Below, one piece after another: positions 52,983 through 60,939 of a DNA stretch of 64,000 nt; position 1 is the stretch's first letter; every line of letters starts with the position of its first letter. The position numbers and the translations under genes were made by a program. Origin of the DNA: Bacteroidota bacterium (GTDB lineage: Bacteria > Bacteroidota > Bacteroidia > Cytophagales > Cyclobacteriaceae); the NCBI GenBank assembly GCA_023417785.1, contig JAEZEH010000031.1:62001-126000 (forward strand), in the 5' to 3' direction. The notes beneath the pieces are model-generated. The model saw only the letters and a list, made by a program, of their open reading frames with translations, had not been told where the DNA came from and ran no database searches.

Positions 52983-53879
52983 CTATTTTTCGGAGTCATA
53001 TCCCTCCAGGAAACGCATAGTCTGATCCAGATTCTGGAATTCGTAGAATTTCTTCCCGGATACAGCTGAATGGATTTCGACCCGGATAAGGTCGATCGTA
53101 TTGTTTTTGCGCACGGTATGCGGTTTCTTTAAATCGTTCCGGTAATCGGCGGCCTCTTTGGTAGAAATATTGAAGGCGGTAGCCCGAACAGCCTTACAGT
53201 ACTGGCACTGATAGTGTTTAACCAACTCTCCGGGAGTGTCCGATCCTGGTTGGCGGGTTATCTCTTCGCGAACAACACGCATTGTGAAAAACCCACATGA
53301 ATTACACTGCAACGCTTCGAGGTGGCCCGCATACTTCTCAATCTTGACCTCTCCTGATTTTTCGTCCATCCATACGTCGTAGTCTATCGAAAACACGTTT
53401 TCCTCGGCTTTCATGCCTTCCTGGAGGTGAACGTCTTCCTCATCTTCGCTCAGCAGCCGCATTTCATTTCCGGCGCTGCTCATCCGTGGGGTGAAGCGCC
53501 ACTTCCTGAGTTTGCGGTTTAGAACGGTCGGGTAGTAATATTCCAGCACCAGATACGCCACGTAAACCACCAGTGTGCCTCCTGCGACGGAAATGAAAAG
53601 CCGGATGAAGAACCACAGCCCCATATCAAGGTCTTCGCCCATACCGTACAGGTTAATGGCCATCATGACCGCCAGCCCGAAGCAAAGAAAAACGATCCGG
53701 TAATGTTTGATTTCCCTGGCGCTGATGTAGTCGTACCTGGTCTTGTAATCCCGGATTGAAGCCACTCTGACGTGATGAATGATATATAACGCAACCCCGG
53801 CAAGCAACATCACAAATGCACCGATGATCATTGCCTGAGTCCAGGTTTGAAGGAACGGATTACTTACAGCTTCTTCCAT
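52983..53879 (-). CDS. Membrane protein with zinc-ribbon-like CxxC pairs, unknown
   Basis: This 298-residue protein has three hydrophobic segments (about 15-35, 63-80 and 90-112; for example AMIIGAFVMLLAGVALYII). A long soluble part follows with two CxxC pairs, LQCNSCGFFTMRVVREE and YQCQYCKAVRA, which look like a zinc ribbon (about 195-235). The C-terminus is charged and ends RFLEGYDSEK. No family is recognised; the layout suggests a membrane-anchored cytoplasmic zinc-binding domain. It is monocistronic, with gaps of about 120 and 200 bp on either side. Confidence 0.75.
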   Translation of the reverse strand: MEEAVSNPFLQTWTQAMIIGAFVMLLAGVALYIIHHVRVASIRDYKTRYDYISAREIKHYRIVFLCFGLAVMMAINLYGMGEDLDMGLWFFIRLFISVAGGTLVVYVAYLVLEYYYPTVLNRKLRKWRFTPRMSSAGNEMRLLSEDEEDVHLQEGMKAEENVFSIDYDVWMDEKSGEVKIEKYAGHLEALQCNSCGFFTMRVVREEITRQPGSDTPGELVKHYQCQYCKAVRATAFNISTKEAADYRNDLKKPHTVRKNNTIDLIRVEIHSAVSGKKFYEFQNLDQTMRFLEGYDSEK

Positions 53880-54029
53880 AAATTAACGGAGTTATTACGT
53901 CTAAATATAAGAACGTGACGCATAACTACGGTATTGTAGCTTACGAATATATGACGCCGGGCTTCGAATTGGAAGATAATTGCATCTGAAAAGCGTAACG
54001 ATTCTGTGCATTATTGCACCGATCATCAG

Positions 54030-54060
54030 TTGTTCGGTTATAGTATTTTCACTATACTTG
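54030..54060 (+). promoter_or_regulatory. Promoter of the 54080 small gene
   Basis: TTG at 54030-54032 and TATACTTG at 54053-54060 are separated by 20 bp, close to the Bacteroidota -33/-7 layout (the -7 box differs from TAnnTTTG at one base). The predicted start site near 54065 leaves a leader of about 15 nt before the ATG at 54080. Confidence 0.5.
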
Positions 54061-54079
54061 TGTATAAATACACAGGCAT

Positions 54080-54328
54080 ATGGGTAAAAAGGCAAGACCT
54101 TCCGTGGAAGCCGAGCTCAGGCAATTCACCTCCCAGAATTTCGTGCAGCCCTCTGAGTGTCGGAACCTGGATCAGATTCGCTTTTATATCAGCGAGTTAT
54201 GCACAAAAATCCAGGATCTTGAGCGTACGGGGCACTACGTTCCGGTGTGGGTTTATAAGCTACTGTCGCAATATAATGCCCGCCAGAACGCGCTGATCCT
54301 TTCGGATTTCAGGAGTAATTACCGGTAA
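54080..54328 (+). CDS. Small protein of unknown function
   Basis: This 82-residue protein has a mixed charged, helical composition: PSVEAELRQFTSQNF at the start, LDQIRFYISELCTKIQDLER in the middle and LLSQYNARQNALILSDFR near the end. No signal peptide, membrane helix or known motif was seen. It has a plausible promoter directly upstream and is followed after 1 bp by another small frame, so the two could form a tiny operon. The composition looks like a real protein, but the family is unknown. Confidence 0.65.
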   Translation: MGKKARPSVEAELRQFTSQNFVQPSECRNLDQIRFYISELCTKIQDLERTGHYVPVWVYKLLSQYNARQNALILSDFRSNYR

Positions 54329-54329
54329 G

Positions 54330-54557
54330 ATGCGTTACGTCCCCTCCCCCATCCCATTGCATTTTAGCTACATCTACAGTGCCACGGCAAACGCCTCGGG
54401 CAGGATGCAGTATCACCGTATCAAACCGGGCCATAGCAAGGTTCGAATCAGCCGGACCGATTTCATCAAAGCTTACAATGAGTCTCAGATAATTGCCATC
54501 AATCCGCTGCAGCAGCGTGGGCAAGACAGCGTATTCCAGTTCGAGTTCTACGTCTGA
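54330..54557 (+). CDS. Small protein of unknown function, second of a pair
   Basis: This 75-residue frame starts 1 bp after the stop of the preceding small gene. It is rich in Tyr, Ser and Phe (LHFSYIYSATANASGRM), with HSKVRISRTDFIKAYNESQI and an end of VFQFEFYV. The TGA at 54555-54557 overlaps the end of the convergent MazG-like gene by 10 bp. No family is recognised. A competing minus-strand frame in 54309-54524 looks less protein-like. Tight spacing to the upstream gene is the main support. Confidence 0.5.
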   Translation: MRYVPSPIPLHFSYIYSATANASGRMQYHRIKPGHSKVRISRTDFIKAYNESQIIAINPLQQRGQDSVFQFEFYV

Positions 54558-55024
54558 CGATTAACGATCTTGTCCAGATCCGCGGGACTATAATTCACCG
54601 ATTTGATCGTTTTATGGTCGGCCGTGCGATAGACGAGCCACTTTCCGTCGGCCTCCTGGTAATGACACGCAGTGCCATCCTTCTGCCTGTAGAATTCCAC
54701 TGTTTGCCGGGCTTCTTCTTCGGTTGCGCAGGCTTTGCTCATATTCGATCGTTGAACCTCTTCAAAAAGCTCGGCGAACTTTTCTCCGAGACCAAACTCA
54801 AGGATCGCACCTGACAGGACGTACTGCAAATCGCATAATGCATCGGCCACGCCTACGATATCTTTCTCGAGGATGGAAACCTCAAGTTCTTTAAGTTCCT
54901 CCGCCAGCAGGGCTACCCGCAACTGGCAACGGTTTGGGGCGGGGATGCCGGGAGCCACAGGTATCGGGTGTTTGAAAGTCCGGTGGAATTCCGCCACAAG
55001 GTTTAATGCATCGGGTTGTCTCAT
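54548..55024 (-). CDS. MazG-like nucleotide pyrophosphohydrolase-family protein
   Basis: This 158-residue protein has the all-alpha NTP pyrophosphohydrolase pattern: RVALLAEELKELEVSILEKD supplies the EExxE helix, and VGVADALCDLQYVLSGA the later ExxD-like acidic residues (here Asp-rich). The C-terminal half is diverged, ending KSVNYSPADLDKIVNRQ. Such proteins hydrolyse non-canonical or excess nucleoside triphosphates. It is monocistronic and convergent with the small gene pair. The exact substrate is not predictable. Confidence 0.82.
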   Translation of the reverse strand: MRQPDALNLVAEFHRTFKHPIPVAPGIPAPNRCQLRVALLAEELKELEVSILEKDIVGVADALCDLQYVLSGAILEFGLGEKFAELFEEVQRSNMSKACATEEEARQTVEFYRQKDGTACHYQEADGKWLVYRTADHKTIKSVNYSPADLDKIVNRQT

Positions 55025-55165
55025 AAAATCAGATGGTTTAACACATTTTTAACAAGAAACCCCAACTACGATGAAAATCAGCAGTTTAAAGGGTTTTGGG
55101 GATCAAAAGTACGCTAAATCAGCCGTTCCCTATCAAGCCACATCTTCACATTTCAAAAATTATTG

Positions 55166-55173
55166 TATTTTTG
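55166..55173 (+). promoter_or_regulatory. -7 box (TATTTTTG) immediately before the 55180 gene
   Basis: TATTTTTG matches the TAnnTTTG consensus and ends only 6 bp before the ATG at 55180. The predicted transcription start falls at or next to the ATG, so the message would be leaderless or nearly so. No clear -33 TTTG was seen. Confidence 0.45.
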
Positions 55174-55179
55174 CACTCC

Positions 55180-55545
55180 ATGAAAGTCTACCGACTTCGT
55201 CTTGTTAAGATCTTGTTCATCACCGTGTGGTGTACAACGTTGCTACACATGATTTTCTTTATGGCTGAAGTGGCCATATTCAAACTGGAAAAGAACAAGG
55301 CCTTAGTTGAGAACGCCAAGAAACTATTGGCCTGCATCTCGGTGGAAGAAGAACCTGACGCGCACGGTGAATCAAACGAAGGTCGTTCTGTCGCAAAAGC
55401 CCTGGATTTTCTAGATGACGATTTTCTTCACAACCTCAACGAAAACCGTAGCGTAACCACCCGTTATAAGTTCCTCGTTCACGAGGAACGAATACGAAGC
55501 GGTCACATTGAGACCTATTCGCCACCCCCCGACTCCCGTTCTTAA
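55180..55545 (+). CDS. Single-pass membrane protein, unknown
   Basis: This 121-residue protein starts at ATG 55180 (MKVYRLRLVKILFITVWC). One hydrophobic helix (ILFITVWCTTLLHMIFFMA) is followed by a charged helical stretch (FKLEKNKALVENAKKLLA) and an acidic C-terminal half ending IETYSPPPDSRS. No family is recognised. The frame extends upstream to 55096, but the -7 box at 55166-55173 lies inside that extension, which supports the 55180 start. Confidence 0.7.
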   Translation: MKVYRLRLVKILFITVWCTTLLHMIFFMAEVAIFKLEKNKALVENAKKLLACISVEEEPDAHGESNEGRSVAKALDFLDDDFLHNLNENRSVTTRYKFLVHEERIRSGHIETYSPPPDSRS

Positions 55546-55597
55546 TTCTTTCCCCCGCTCTGGAGGGAACTCTCCTTATTTTTTATTGAAAAGATCC

Positions 55598-55643
55598 TTA
55601 AAATGAAGCTATCGGTTGAACCGATCCGACTACTTCATTTTAA
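55598..55643 (+). promoter_or_regulatory. Nested inverted repeats in the carbonic anhydrase leader
   Basis: TTAAAATGAAG (55598-55608) pairs perfectly with CTTCATTTTAA (55633-55643), 11 bp. Inside the loop, ATCGGT and ACCGAT form a 6-bp stem around a TGA loop. This two-tier structure lies 37 bp before the ATG of the carbonic anhydrase. No U-tract follows, so it is not a simple terminator; an RNA leader element or a DNA operator is possible. Confidence 0.6.
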
Positions 55644-55679
55644 CATTGTCAACATTTTAAAACTTATACTGCTATTACT

Positions 55680-56327
55680 ATGGACATGTATCATTCATTA
55701 CTGGCTGGAAACAGGGCCTGGGTCAAAGAGAAGAACGAGGCCGATCCTGGTTTTTTCGAACGTCTATCCAAAGGTCAGAGCCCACAGGTTCTATGGATCG
55801 GATGCTCGGATAGCCGGGTCCCGGCCAACGAAATTACCGGAACACAGCCCGGGGATATCTTTGTGCACCGGAACATTGCAAACGTTGTGGTACACAGCGA
55901 TATGAATCTCCTTAGCGTATTGGATTATGCCGTTAATGTGTTGAAGGTTCGGCATATTATCGTGTGCGGACATTATGGGTGCGGTGGAGTTAAAGCAGCT
56001 CTGAGCAATGGCCAGAATGGAATTGTGGATAACTGGCTCCGCCACATCAAAGACGTTTACCGATTGCACGCTCCTGAACTTGAAGCCATCGAAGACGAAG
56101 GGGCCAGGTTTGACCGACTGGTGGAGCTTAATGTAATCGAACACGTGTTCGACCTCAGTAAAACATCAATAGTCCAGAACGCATGGCAAAGCAGAAATCA
56201 ACCAATGGTTCATGGCTGGGTTTATGACTTAAAGACCGGAATCATAAAAGATCTCAACGTGAGCTTTTCGAGCAAGGCGAAACTGCCTTCCATATATCAA
56301 ATTGACAGTCCGGTAGTGGCGAATTAA
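55680..56327 (+). CDS. can: Beta-class carbonic anhydrase
   Basis: This 215-residue enzyme has the beta-carbonic-anhydrase zinc ligands: Cys42 with the Asp44-Arg46 dyad in IGCSDSRVPANEI, and His98 and Cys101 in CGHYGCGGVKAAL. FVHRNIANVV is the conserved dimer-core strand. It interconverts CO2 and bicarbonate in the cytoplasm. A SulP transporter gene follows 24 bp downstream, so the two are probably coupled in bicarbonate import and use. Confidence 0.96.
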   Translation: MDMYHSLLAGNRAWVKEKNEADPGFFERLSKGQSPQVLWIGCSDSRVPANEITGTQPGDIFVHRNIANVVVHSDMNLLSVLDYAVNVLKVRHIIVCGHYGCGGVKAALSNGQNGIVDNWLRHIKDVYRLHAPELEAIEDEGARFDRLVELNVIEHVFDLSKTSIVQNAWQSRNQPMVHGWVYDLKTGIIKDLNVSFSSKAKLPSIYQIDSPVVAN

Positions 56328-56351
56328 TCAGAGGGGAACAGACTAATATTT

Positions 56352-57926
56352 ATGCTTCACAAAGAAAATCATACTAAAAATTTCAAAAATGACCTGTCCG
56401 CCAGTGTAGTCGTATTCTTAGTGGCATTACCACTTTGTCTTGGTATAGGCCTTGCGTCGACCGGCAGACCTGACTTAATTTTTTCCGGAATCATCGCCGG
56501 AATCATCGGGGGAATTGTGGTTGGCGGATTGAGTGGTTCTTCGCTTGGTGTGGCCGGTCCGGCAGCCGGTTTGGTTGTCATTGTACTCGCCGCGCTTGAT
56601 ACGCTTGGAAGCTTTGAAGCATTTCTGGTCGCCGTCTTTCTTGCCGGAATTATCCAGGTGATCGCCGGCTTTTTGAAAGCAGGTATCATCGGATATTACT
56701 TTCCGTCGTCTGTGATTAAAGGAATGCTTGCGGCTATCGGGCTTACGCTTATCCTTAAAGAGATTCCGCATGCGCTCGGATACGACAAGGACTTTATGGG
56801 CGACATGGCTCTTCAGCAAGCTGATGGTCACAATACGTTCACCGAACTTTACCATGCATTCGTTTATCACCACACGGGTGCAGTGATTATCAGTGTGATT
56901 TCTATTGCCATGCTGATTATGCTCGAGAGGCCGGGCATGAAAAAATTCGCAGTATTGAAGTTTCTTCCGGGAGCGCTATTCGTGGTAGTCACGGGAATAC
57001 TGCTCAACCTTCTGTTCATGTCGGTGAAACCGGAGTGGGCGCTGTCAGGTGAGCACCTGGTTCAGTTGCCTGTTGCTTCCAATGCAAATGAGTTCTTCAG
57101 TTTTTTCCGCACGCCGGACTTTAGCGCATTTTCCAATCCCGATGTGTATGTAATCGCACTAACACTGGCCATGGTGGCAAGTCTTGAAACATTGCTATCC
57201 GTTGAGGCGACCGATAAGCTTGATCCGTTCAAACGGGTAACGCCGACGAATCGGGAACTCAAGGCGCAGGGCGTAGGCAATATGATCTCAGGTTTGATTG
57301 GGGGTCTCCCGATTACACAGGTGATCGTAAGAAGCTCGGCCAACGTTAGCGCGGGTGGCAAGACGAAGACGTCGACCATGCTGCATGGGGCTATCCTTCT
57401 GATATCGGTCATTGTGATTCCCAGGTATCTGAACTTTATCCCACTGGCGACGCTCGCGGCAATTCTTCTGCTTGTCGGATACAAGCTTTCGAAGATCGCG
57501 TTGTACAAGACAATGTATAAGCTGGGATGGGATCAGTTCATACCTTTTTTGGTTACGGTGGTTGCGATCCTTGCTACGGACTTGCTAAAAGGAATCGGGA
57601 TCGGTATGGCTATTGCCATCTTCTTCATCCTGAGAAAGAATTACAAGCATGCTTACTTCTATAAAAAAGAATCGATGCAGGACCGCGAAGTAATTACGCT
57701 CAGGCTTTCTGAAGAGGTGACGTTCCTGAACAAGGCCAGCATCCAATTGAGCCTTGACGAGCTCCCTGACAACTCAAAAGTGGTAATCGACGGCTCGCAT
57801 TCAGTTGCAATCGATTATGACGTGCTCGAAATCATCGAGGATTTCAAAAAACATACGGCGCCGAACAGGAACATAGAGTTCCAGACGCTGGGCCTGCGTG
57901 ATGTGCAGGTCAACGGAACCCACTAG
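56352..57926 (+). CDS. SulP-family anion transporter, probably bicarbonate, with STAS domain
   Basis: This 524-residue protein begins with a soluble N-terminus (NFKNDLSASVVVFLVALPLC) and has about 12-14 membrane helices, including LGIGLASTGRPDLIFSGIIA and GVGNMISGLIGGLPITQVIV. A C-terminal STAS-like region (about 440-524) contains LNKASIQLSLDELPDN and VVIDGSHSVAIDYDVLEII. Related SulP proteins such as BicA move bicarbonate with sodium. The carbonic anhydrase upstream supports bicarbonate over sulfate, but that is inferred. A strong terminator follows the stop. Confidence 0.92.
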   Translation: MLHKENHTKNFKNDLSASVVVFLVALPLCLGIGLASTGRPDLIFSGIIAGIIGGIVVGGLSGSSLGVAGPAAGLVVIVLAALDTLGSFEAFLVAVFLAGIIQVIAGFLKAGIIGYYFPSSVIKGMLAAIGLTLILKEIPHALGYDKDFMGDMALQQADGHNTFTELYHAFVYHHTGAVIISVISIAMLIMLERPGMKKFAVLKFLPGALFVVVTGILLNLLFMSVKPEWALSGEHLVQLPVASNANEFFSFFRTPDFSAFSNPDVYVIALTLAMVASLETLLSVEATDKLDPFKRVTPTNRELKAQGVGNMISGLIGGLPITQVIVRSSANVSAGGKTKTSTMLHGAILLISVIVIPRYLNFIPLATLAAILLLVGYKLSKIALYKTMYKLGWDQFIPFLVTVVAILATDLLKGIGIGMAIAIFFILRKNYKHAYFYKKESMQDREVITLRLSEEVTFLNKASIQLSLDELPDNSKVVIDGSHSVAIDYDVLEIIEDFKKHTAPNRNIEFQTLGLRDVQVNGTH

Positions 57927-57927
57927 G

Positions 57928-57956
57928 AAAAAAGGGTGCCCTCCGGCACCCTTTTT
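57928..57956 (+). terminator. Intrinsic terminator after the SulP gene
   Basis: GGGTGCC pairs with GGCACCC around a CTCC loop and is followed by TTTTT; flanking A and T extend the stem. It begins just after the SulP stop and ends before the tyrS -7 box. Confidence 0.88.
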
Positions 57957-58000
57957 CATTTAAAAAACTTTGCTGACTGCCCTGCACAGGGCAAGTTTTC

Positions 58001-58008
58001 TATATTTG
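58001..58008 (+). promoter_or_regulatory. -7 box (TATATTTG) of tyrS
   Basis: TATATTTG is a perfect TAnnTTTG box 16 bp before the tyrS ATG, giving a leader of about 10 nt. A TTTG at 57969-57972 is upstream but 28 bp away, longer than usual. Confidence 0.5.
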
Positions 58009-58024
58009 GCCCAAAATCGGGTCT

Positions 58025-59299
58025 ATGAAGAATTTTATTGACGAACTGCGTTGGCGGGGCATGTTACACGATGTAATGCCTGGCACGGAAGAACTTCTTA
58101 CCAAGGGGACTACGTCTGGCTATATCGGTTTCGACCCAACGGCTGATTCACTTCATATCGGCCACCTCGTGCAGATTATGACGCTGGTTCATTTCCAGCG
58201 ATGCGGCCACAAGCCAGTAGCACTGGTCGGTGGAGCAACGGGAATGGTGGGCGATCCCTCCGGAAAAAGTGCCGAGCGAAATCTACTATCAGAGGATGTA
58301 TTATTCCATAATGTGGCCTGCGTTAAATCGCAGCTGGAACGATTTCTTGACTTTGCTGCCGGCCCGGCAGCTGCCGAACTTGTTAATAACTACGACTGGT
58401 TCAAGGAATTTCGCTTTCTTGATTTTATCCGCGAAATCGGAAAGCATATTACCATCAACTATATGATGGCCAAGGATTCCGTTCAGAAACGCCTTGAGTC
58501 TGGTTTGTCTTTCACAGAGTTTTCTTATCAACTGGTGCAGGGTTACGATTTCCTTTGGTTGTATGAGCATAAAGGTTGCCGTCTGCAGATGGGCGGATCC
58601 GATCAATGGGGTAACATCGTGACCGGTACAGAATTGATTCGGCGCAAAGCCAATGGCGAAGCTTTTGCTTTGACGACGAAACTGATTACAAAAGCGGATG
58701 GAACAAAATTCGGGAAAAGCGAGGGTGGTAACATCTGGCTGGATCCGGCGAAAACATCCCCGTACAAGTTCTATCAGTATTGGGTTAATGTGTCCGACGC
58801 CGACGCCGCCAACTTCATTCGGATTTTCACATTGAAGTCGAGAGAAGAAATAGAAGCACTGGAAACCCGGCATGGCGAAGCCCCGCATCTGAGACAACTC
58901 CAACAGGCATTGGCTGAAGACATAACAATGCGTGTACATGGAGAGGACCTGCTGCAAAAAGCGAAGGAAACAACCAGTATCCTTTTCGGAAGTTCGTTTG
59001 ATGATTTCAAGAAACTTTCCGGTGCTGAAATCGAAGATGCCTTCGACGAAAGCCTGACGTTTCGGTTAAAGAAATCCGACTTCGAAGAATCCGTTGATCC
59101 GGTCAGTTTGCTGGGTGAAAAAACGTCTGTTTATTCGTCGAAAGGTGAAGCAAGAAAAGCGATCCAGGGCAATGGTGTAAGCATTAACAAACAAAAGGTT
59201 TCACTCAATGACAAAGTCAGTTCCAATGACCTTCTTTACGGAAAATATCTGTTGGCGCAGAAAGGAAAGCGGAATTATTACCTGTTGGTAGTTGAATAA
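58025..59299 (+). CDS. tyrS: Tyrosyl-tRNA synthetase
   Basis: This 424-residue class I synthetase charges tRNA-Tyr. It shows the HIGH motif ([15 protein letters not shown]), [17 protein letters not shown], the tyrosine-site strand [19 protein letters not shown], and the KMSKS equivalent in [16 protein letters not shown]. The last ~65 residues ([20 protein letters not shown]) are an S4-like RNA-binding domain. The length is standard. It has its own promoter, and a terminator lies between it and the SulP gene. Confidence 0.98.
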   Translation: MKNFIDELRWRGMLHDVMPGTEELLTKGTTSGYIGFDPTADSLHIGHLVQIMTLVHFQRCGHKPVALVGGATGMVGDPSGKSAERNLLSEDVLFHNVACVKSQLERFLDFAAGPAAAELVNNYDWFKEFRFLDFIREIGKHITINYMMAKDSVQKRLESGLSFTEFSYQLVQGYDFLWLYEHKGCRLQMGGSDQWGNIVTGTELIRRKANGEAFALTTKLITKADGTKFGKSEGGNIWLDPAKTSPYKFYQYWVNVSDADAANFIRIFTLKSREEIEALETRHGEAPHLRQLQQALAEDITMRVHGEDLLQKAKETTSILFGSSFDDFKKLSGAEIEDAFDESLTFRLKKSDFEESVDPVSLLGEKTSVYSSKGEARKAIQGNGVSINKQKVSLNDKVSSNDLLYGKYLLAQKGKRNYYLLVVE

Positions 59300-59317
59300 A
59301 AAGGAGGCTTTTAACAG

Positions 59318-59543
59318 AGGAAACGGTTACAAAATTTCTCGCAGAAGCCGCTGAATACGCAGAAGAAGCCGCGGAAAAATACAGCTTATCCTTCCGCGTG
59401 TTCTTCCGTGTGATCTGCGGGATCTGCGAGAGGAAACGGTTACAAAATTTCTCGCAGAAGCCGCTGAATACGCAGAAGAAGCCGCGGAAAAATACAGCTT
59501 ATCCTTTCGCGTATCCTTCCGTGTGCTCTGCGGGATCTGCGAG
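59318..59543. repeat. Two tandem 113-bp units of a palindromic repeat
   Basis: The gap after tyrS (59300-59580) is almost filled by two head-to-tail copies of a 113-bp unit (59318-59430 and 59431-59543) that are nearly identical. Each holds a 93-bp imperfect palindrome, beginning CTCGCAGAAGCCGC and ending GCGGGATCTGCGAG, with the loop around ACAGCTTA. A diverged relative lies at 18777-18879. No terminal transposase or target-site duplication was seen. An open frame crosses the second unit by chance. Confidence 0.93.
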
Positions 59544-59580
59544 AAAACGACTGCCAGATTGGTTTCTTTTATTGAAAATA

Positions 59581-60192
59581 TTATCCGCCCGTCCTGATAA
59601 TCTTATATCCAACCGACACCTGCCACACTTGATTCTTAGTGGCTTCGAGCATGGGATTATCCTGAATGCGGCTTAGTCCGAGATTATAACGCGCATCGAG
59701 TGTTAACCCAAAGGGAAGATCCCATCCTGCACCCAGGATAAAGCTAAGATCGGAGCTTTTGTAGTGTTCCTTTGCCACGTGAATTATATTGGACTGGCCA
59801 TTCTCAATTTTGACAGCCTGGCCATCGACACCGGAAAGAAATCCGAACTGCGGTCCAAGCTGGACGTTCAGCCCACCGATAGCGTATAGTTTAAATACGA
59901 TGGGTACATTGAAGTAATCAAAATTCGCCTCATAATCCTGCGTATTGAGTTTGAATTTTGTGCCTTGTTTGGAATAGATGAACTCCGGCTGGATCCCGAT
60001 CTTCGTCAACTTGATCAGGGCAAAAGCGCCACCATGAAAGCCGGTACGATTACGGTAATTTTCACCGGCAGTTGCCTTGGTGTCGATAGTTGAGAAATTC
60101 GGGCCACCCTTGATGCCGATGGCGAATTCTGATTGCCCGAAAGAGGCGAAGGAAATACCTGCAAAGAATAAGATGAAAAGTGTCTTTTTCAT
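59581..60192 (-). CDS. Outer-membrane beta-barrel protein (PorT-like)
   Basis: This 203-residue protein has a signal peptide (KKTLFILFFAGISFASFGQ) and an eight-strand-like barrel with GIKGGPNFSTIDTKA, FIYSKQGTKFKLN, NVQLGPQFGFLSG and a final VGYKIIRTGG. It fits the outer-membrane protein beta-barrel family that includes PorT (PF13568-type). The role is unknown; such proteins can be structural, or part of the secretion or envelope machinery. A striking dyad with a -7 box lies right before the start codon. Confidence 0.85.
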   Translation of the reverse strand: MKKTLFILFFAGISFASFGQSEFAIGIKGGPNFSTIDTKATAGENYRNRTGFHGGAFALIKLTKIGIQPEFIYSKQGTKFKLNTQDYEANFDYFNVPIVFKLYAIGGLNVQLGPQFGFLSGVDGQAVKIENGQSNIIHVAKEHYKSSDLSFILGAGWDLPFGLTLDARYNLGLSRIQDNPMLEATKNQVWQVSVGYKIIRTGG

Positions 60193-60197
60193 AATAA

Positions 60198-60248
60198 ATA
60201 ATATTTGGAGAGGACACTAACAAAGATAGTGCCTCTCCGCAATATTAT
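60198..60248 (-). promoter_or_regulatory. Promoter -7 box inside a long dyad before the barrel gene
   Basis: On the minus strand ATAATATT-GC-GGAGAGG-CACTA is followed by a 7-nt loop and then TAGTG-T-CCTCTCC-A-AATATTAT, giving about 20 paired bases per arm with small bulges. TATCTTTG (60221-60228), a perfect TAnnTTTG box, sits at the centre. The start codon at 60192 is only a few bases beyond the dyad. An operator for a dimeric regulator, or an RNA hairpin in the intercistronic leader, are both possible. Confidence 0.6.
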
Positions 60249-60282
60249 TAAAATGACGGGCGATAAACCCGATAGAGTTCAC

Positions 60283-60876
60283 TTAAGGCAGATAAATCTG
60301 AAAGCCAACTTGCAAAAACAATCCCGGATAAAGTTCCCGATAATCATTATTGGAATCGGGATCGGCATACCTTACTGAACCGTATCCAAGCATGGGCTCA
60401 ATAGCCACCGATTCATTGATCATGATAGCATATCCGGCAGCGAGTGACCAGCTCATTAGGTTCTCCTTTCCTTCCACGGTGCTACCGTTACCCGCCTTTC
60501 CACTGGCTTTTGTCGTACCCAGACCAAATTGTCCTTCAAAAAAAACGCCGGCGGGCAAATAGTATCTCACGAAGGGAGCTAATTGAAGTGTTGTGTAAGT
60601 AGTATTTCTTTCGGAAGTCTTTGACTTGGAGTTCGACAGACTCAAATCAAAGGCCGCTCCAAGGGCAAGTCGGTCAATTACAAAATAGCCGAACTGCGGA
60701 GAAATTGAAAAATCTGTGTTCGTTTCAGTTTTCTGCGTAGTGTTGTCCCACTTGGCTGTTGCCGTTCTGGATGAAAACGAAACCGTTCCACCTACCATTT
60801 TAGTTCCCTGTTGAAACTGCGCAAAAGCGCCGGCACTCATTGCCAGTAACATCAATGTAAAAATGTGCTTTTTCAT
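60283..60876 (-). CDS. Small outer-membrane beta-barrel protein
   Basis: Starting at ATG 60876 (MKKHIFTLMLLAMSAGAFAQ), this 197-residue protein has a signal peptide. It has alternating strands such as KMVGGTVSFSSRTA, ISPQFGYFVIDRLALGAAF, FEGQFGLGTTKAS and PGLFLQVGFQIYLP, ending in Pro. The terminal aromatic-rich strand is typical of outer-membrane barrels. It lies on the same strand as, and 90 bp before, the PorT-like barrel gene, separated by the dyad. No specific function is recognised. Confidence 0.8.
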   Translation of the reverse strand: MKKHIFTLMLLAMSAGAFAQFQQGTKMVGGTVSFSSRTATAKWDNTTQKTETNTDFSISPQFGYFVIDRLALGAAFDLSLSNSKSKTSERNTTYTTLQLAPFVRYYLPAGVFFEGQFGLGTTKASGKAGNGSTVEGKENLMSWSLAAGYAIMINESVAIEPMLGYGSVRYADPDSNNDYRELYPGLFLQVGFQIYLP

Positions 60877-60939
60877 AAAATAGTTTATAATGCAGCACAA
60901 AGAAGGCCGAAAGACAAAAATGAAACAACAGGATGTAAG

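Noticed and set aside
54309..54524. Minus-strand frame of 71 codons opposite the small gene pair
   Set aside because: It has no promoter or neighbour support, and the plus-strand frame fits the gene spacing better.
59398..59676. Plus-strand open frame of 92 codons after tyrS
   Set aside because: It crosses the palindromic repeat and then runs antisense to the barrel gene.
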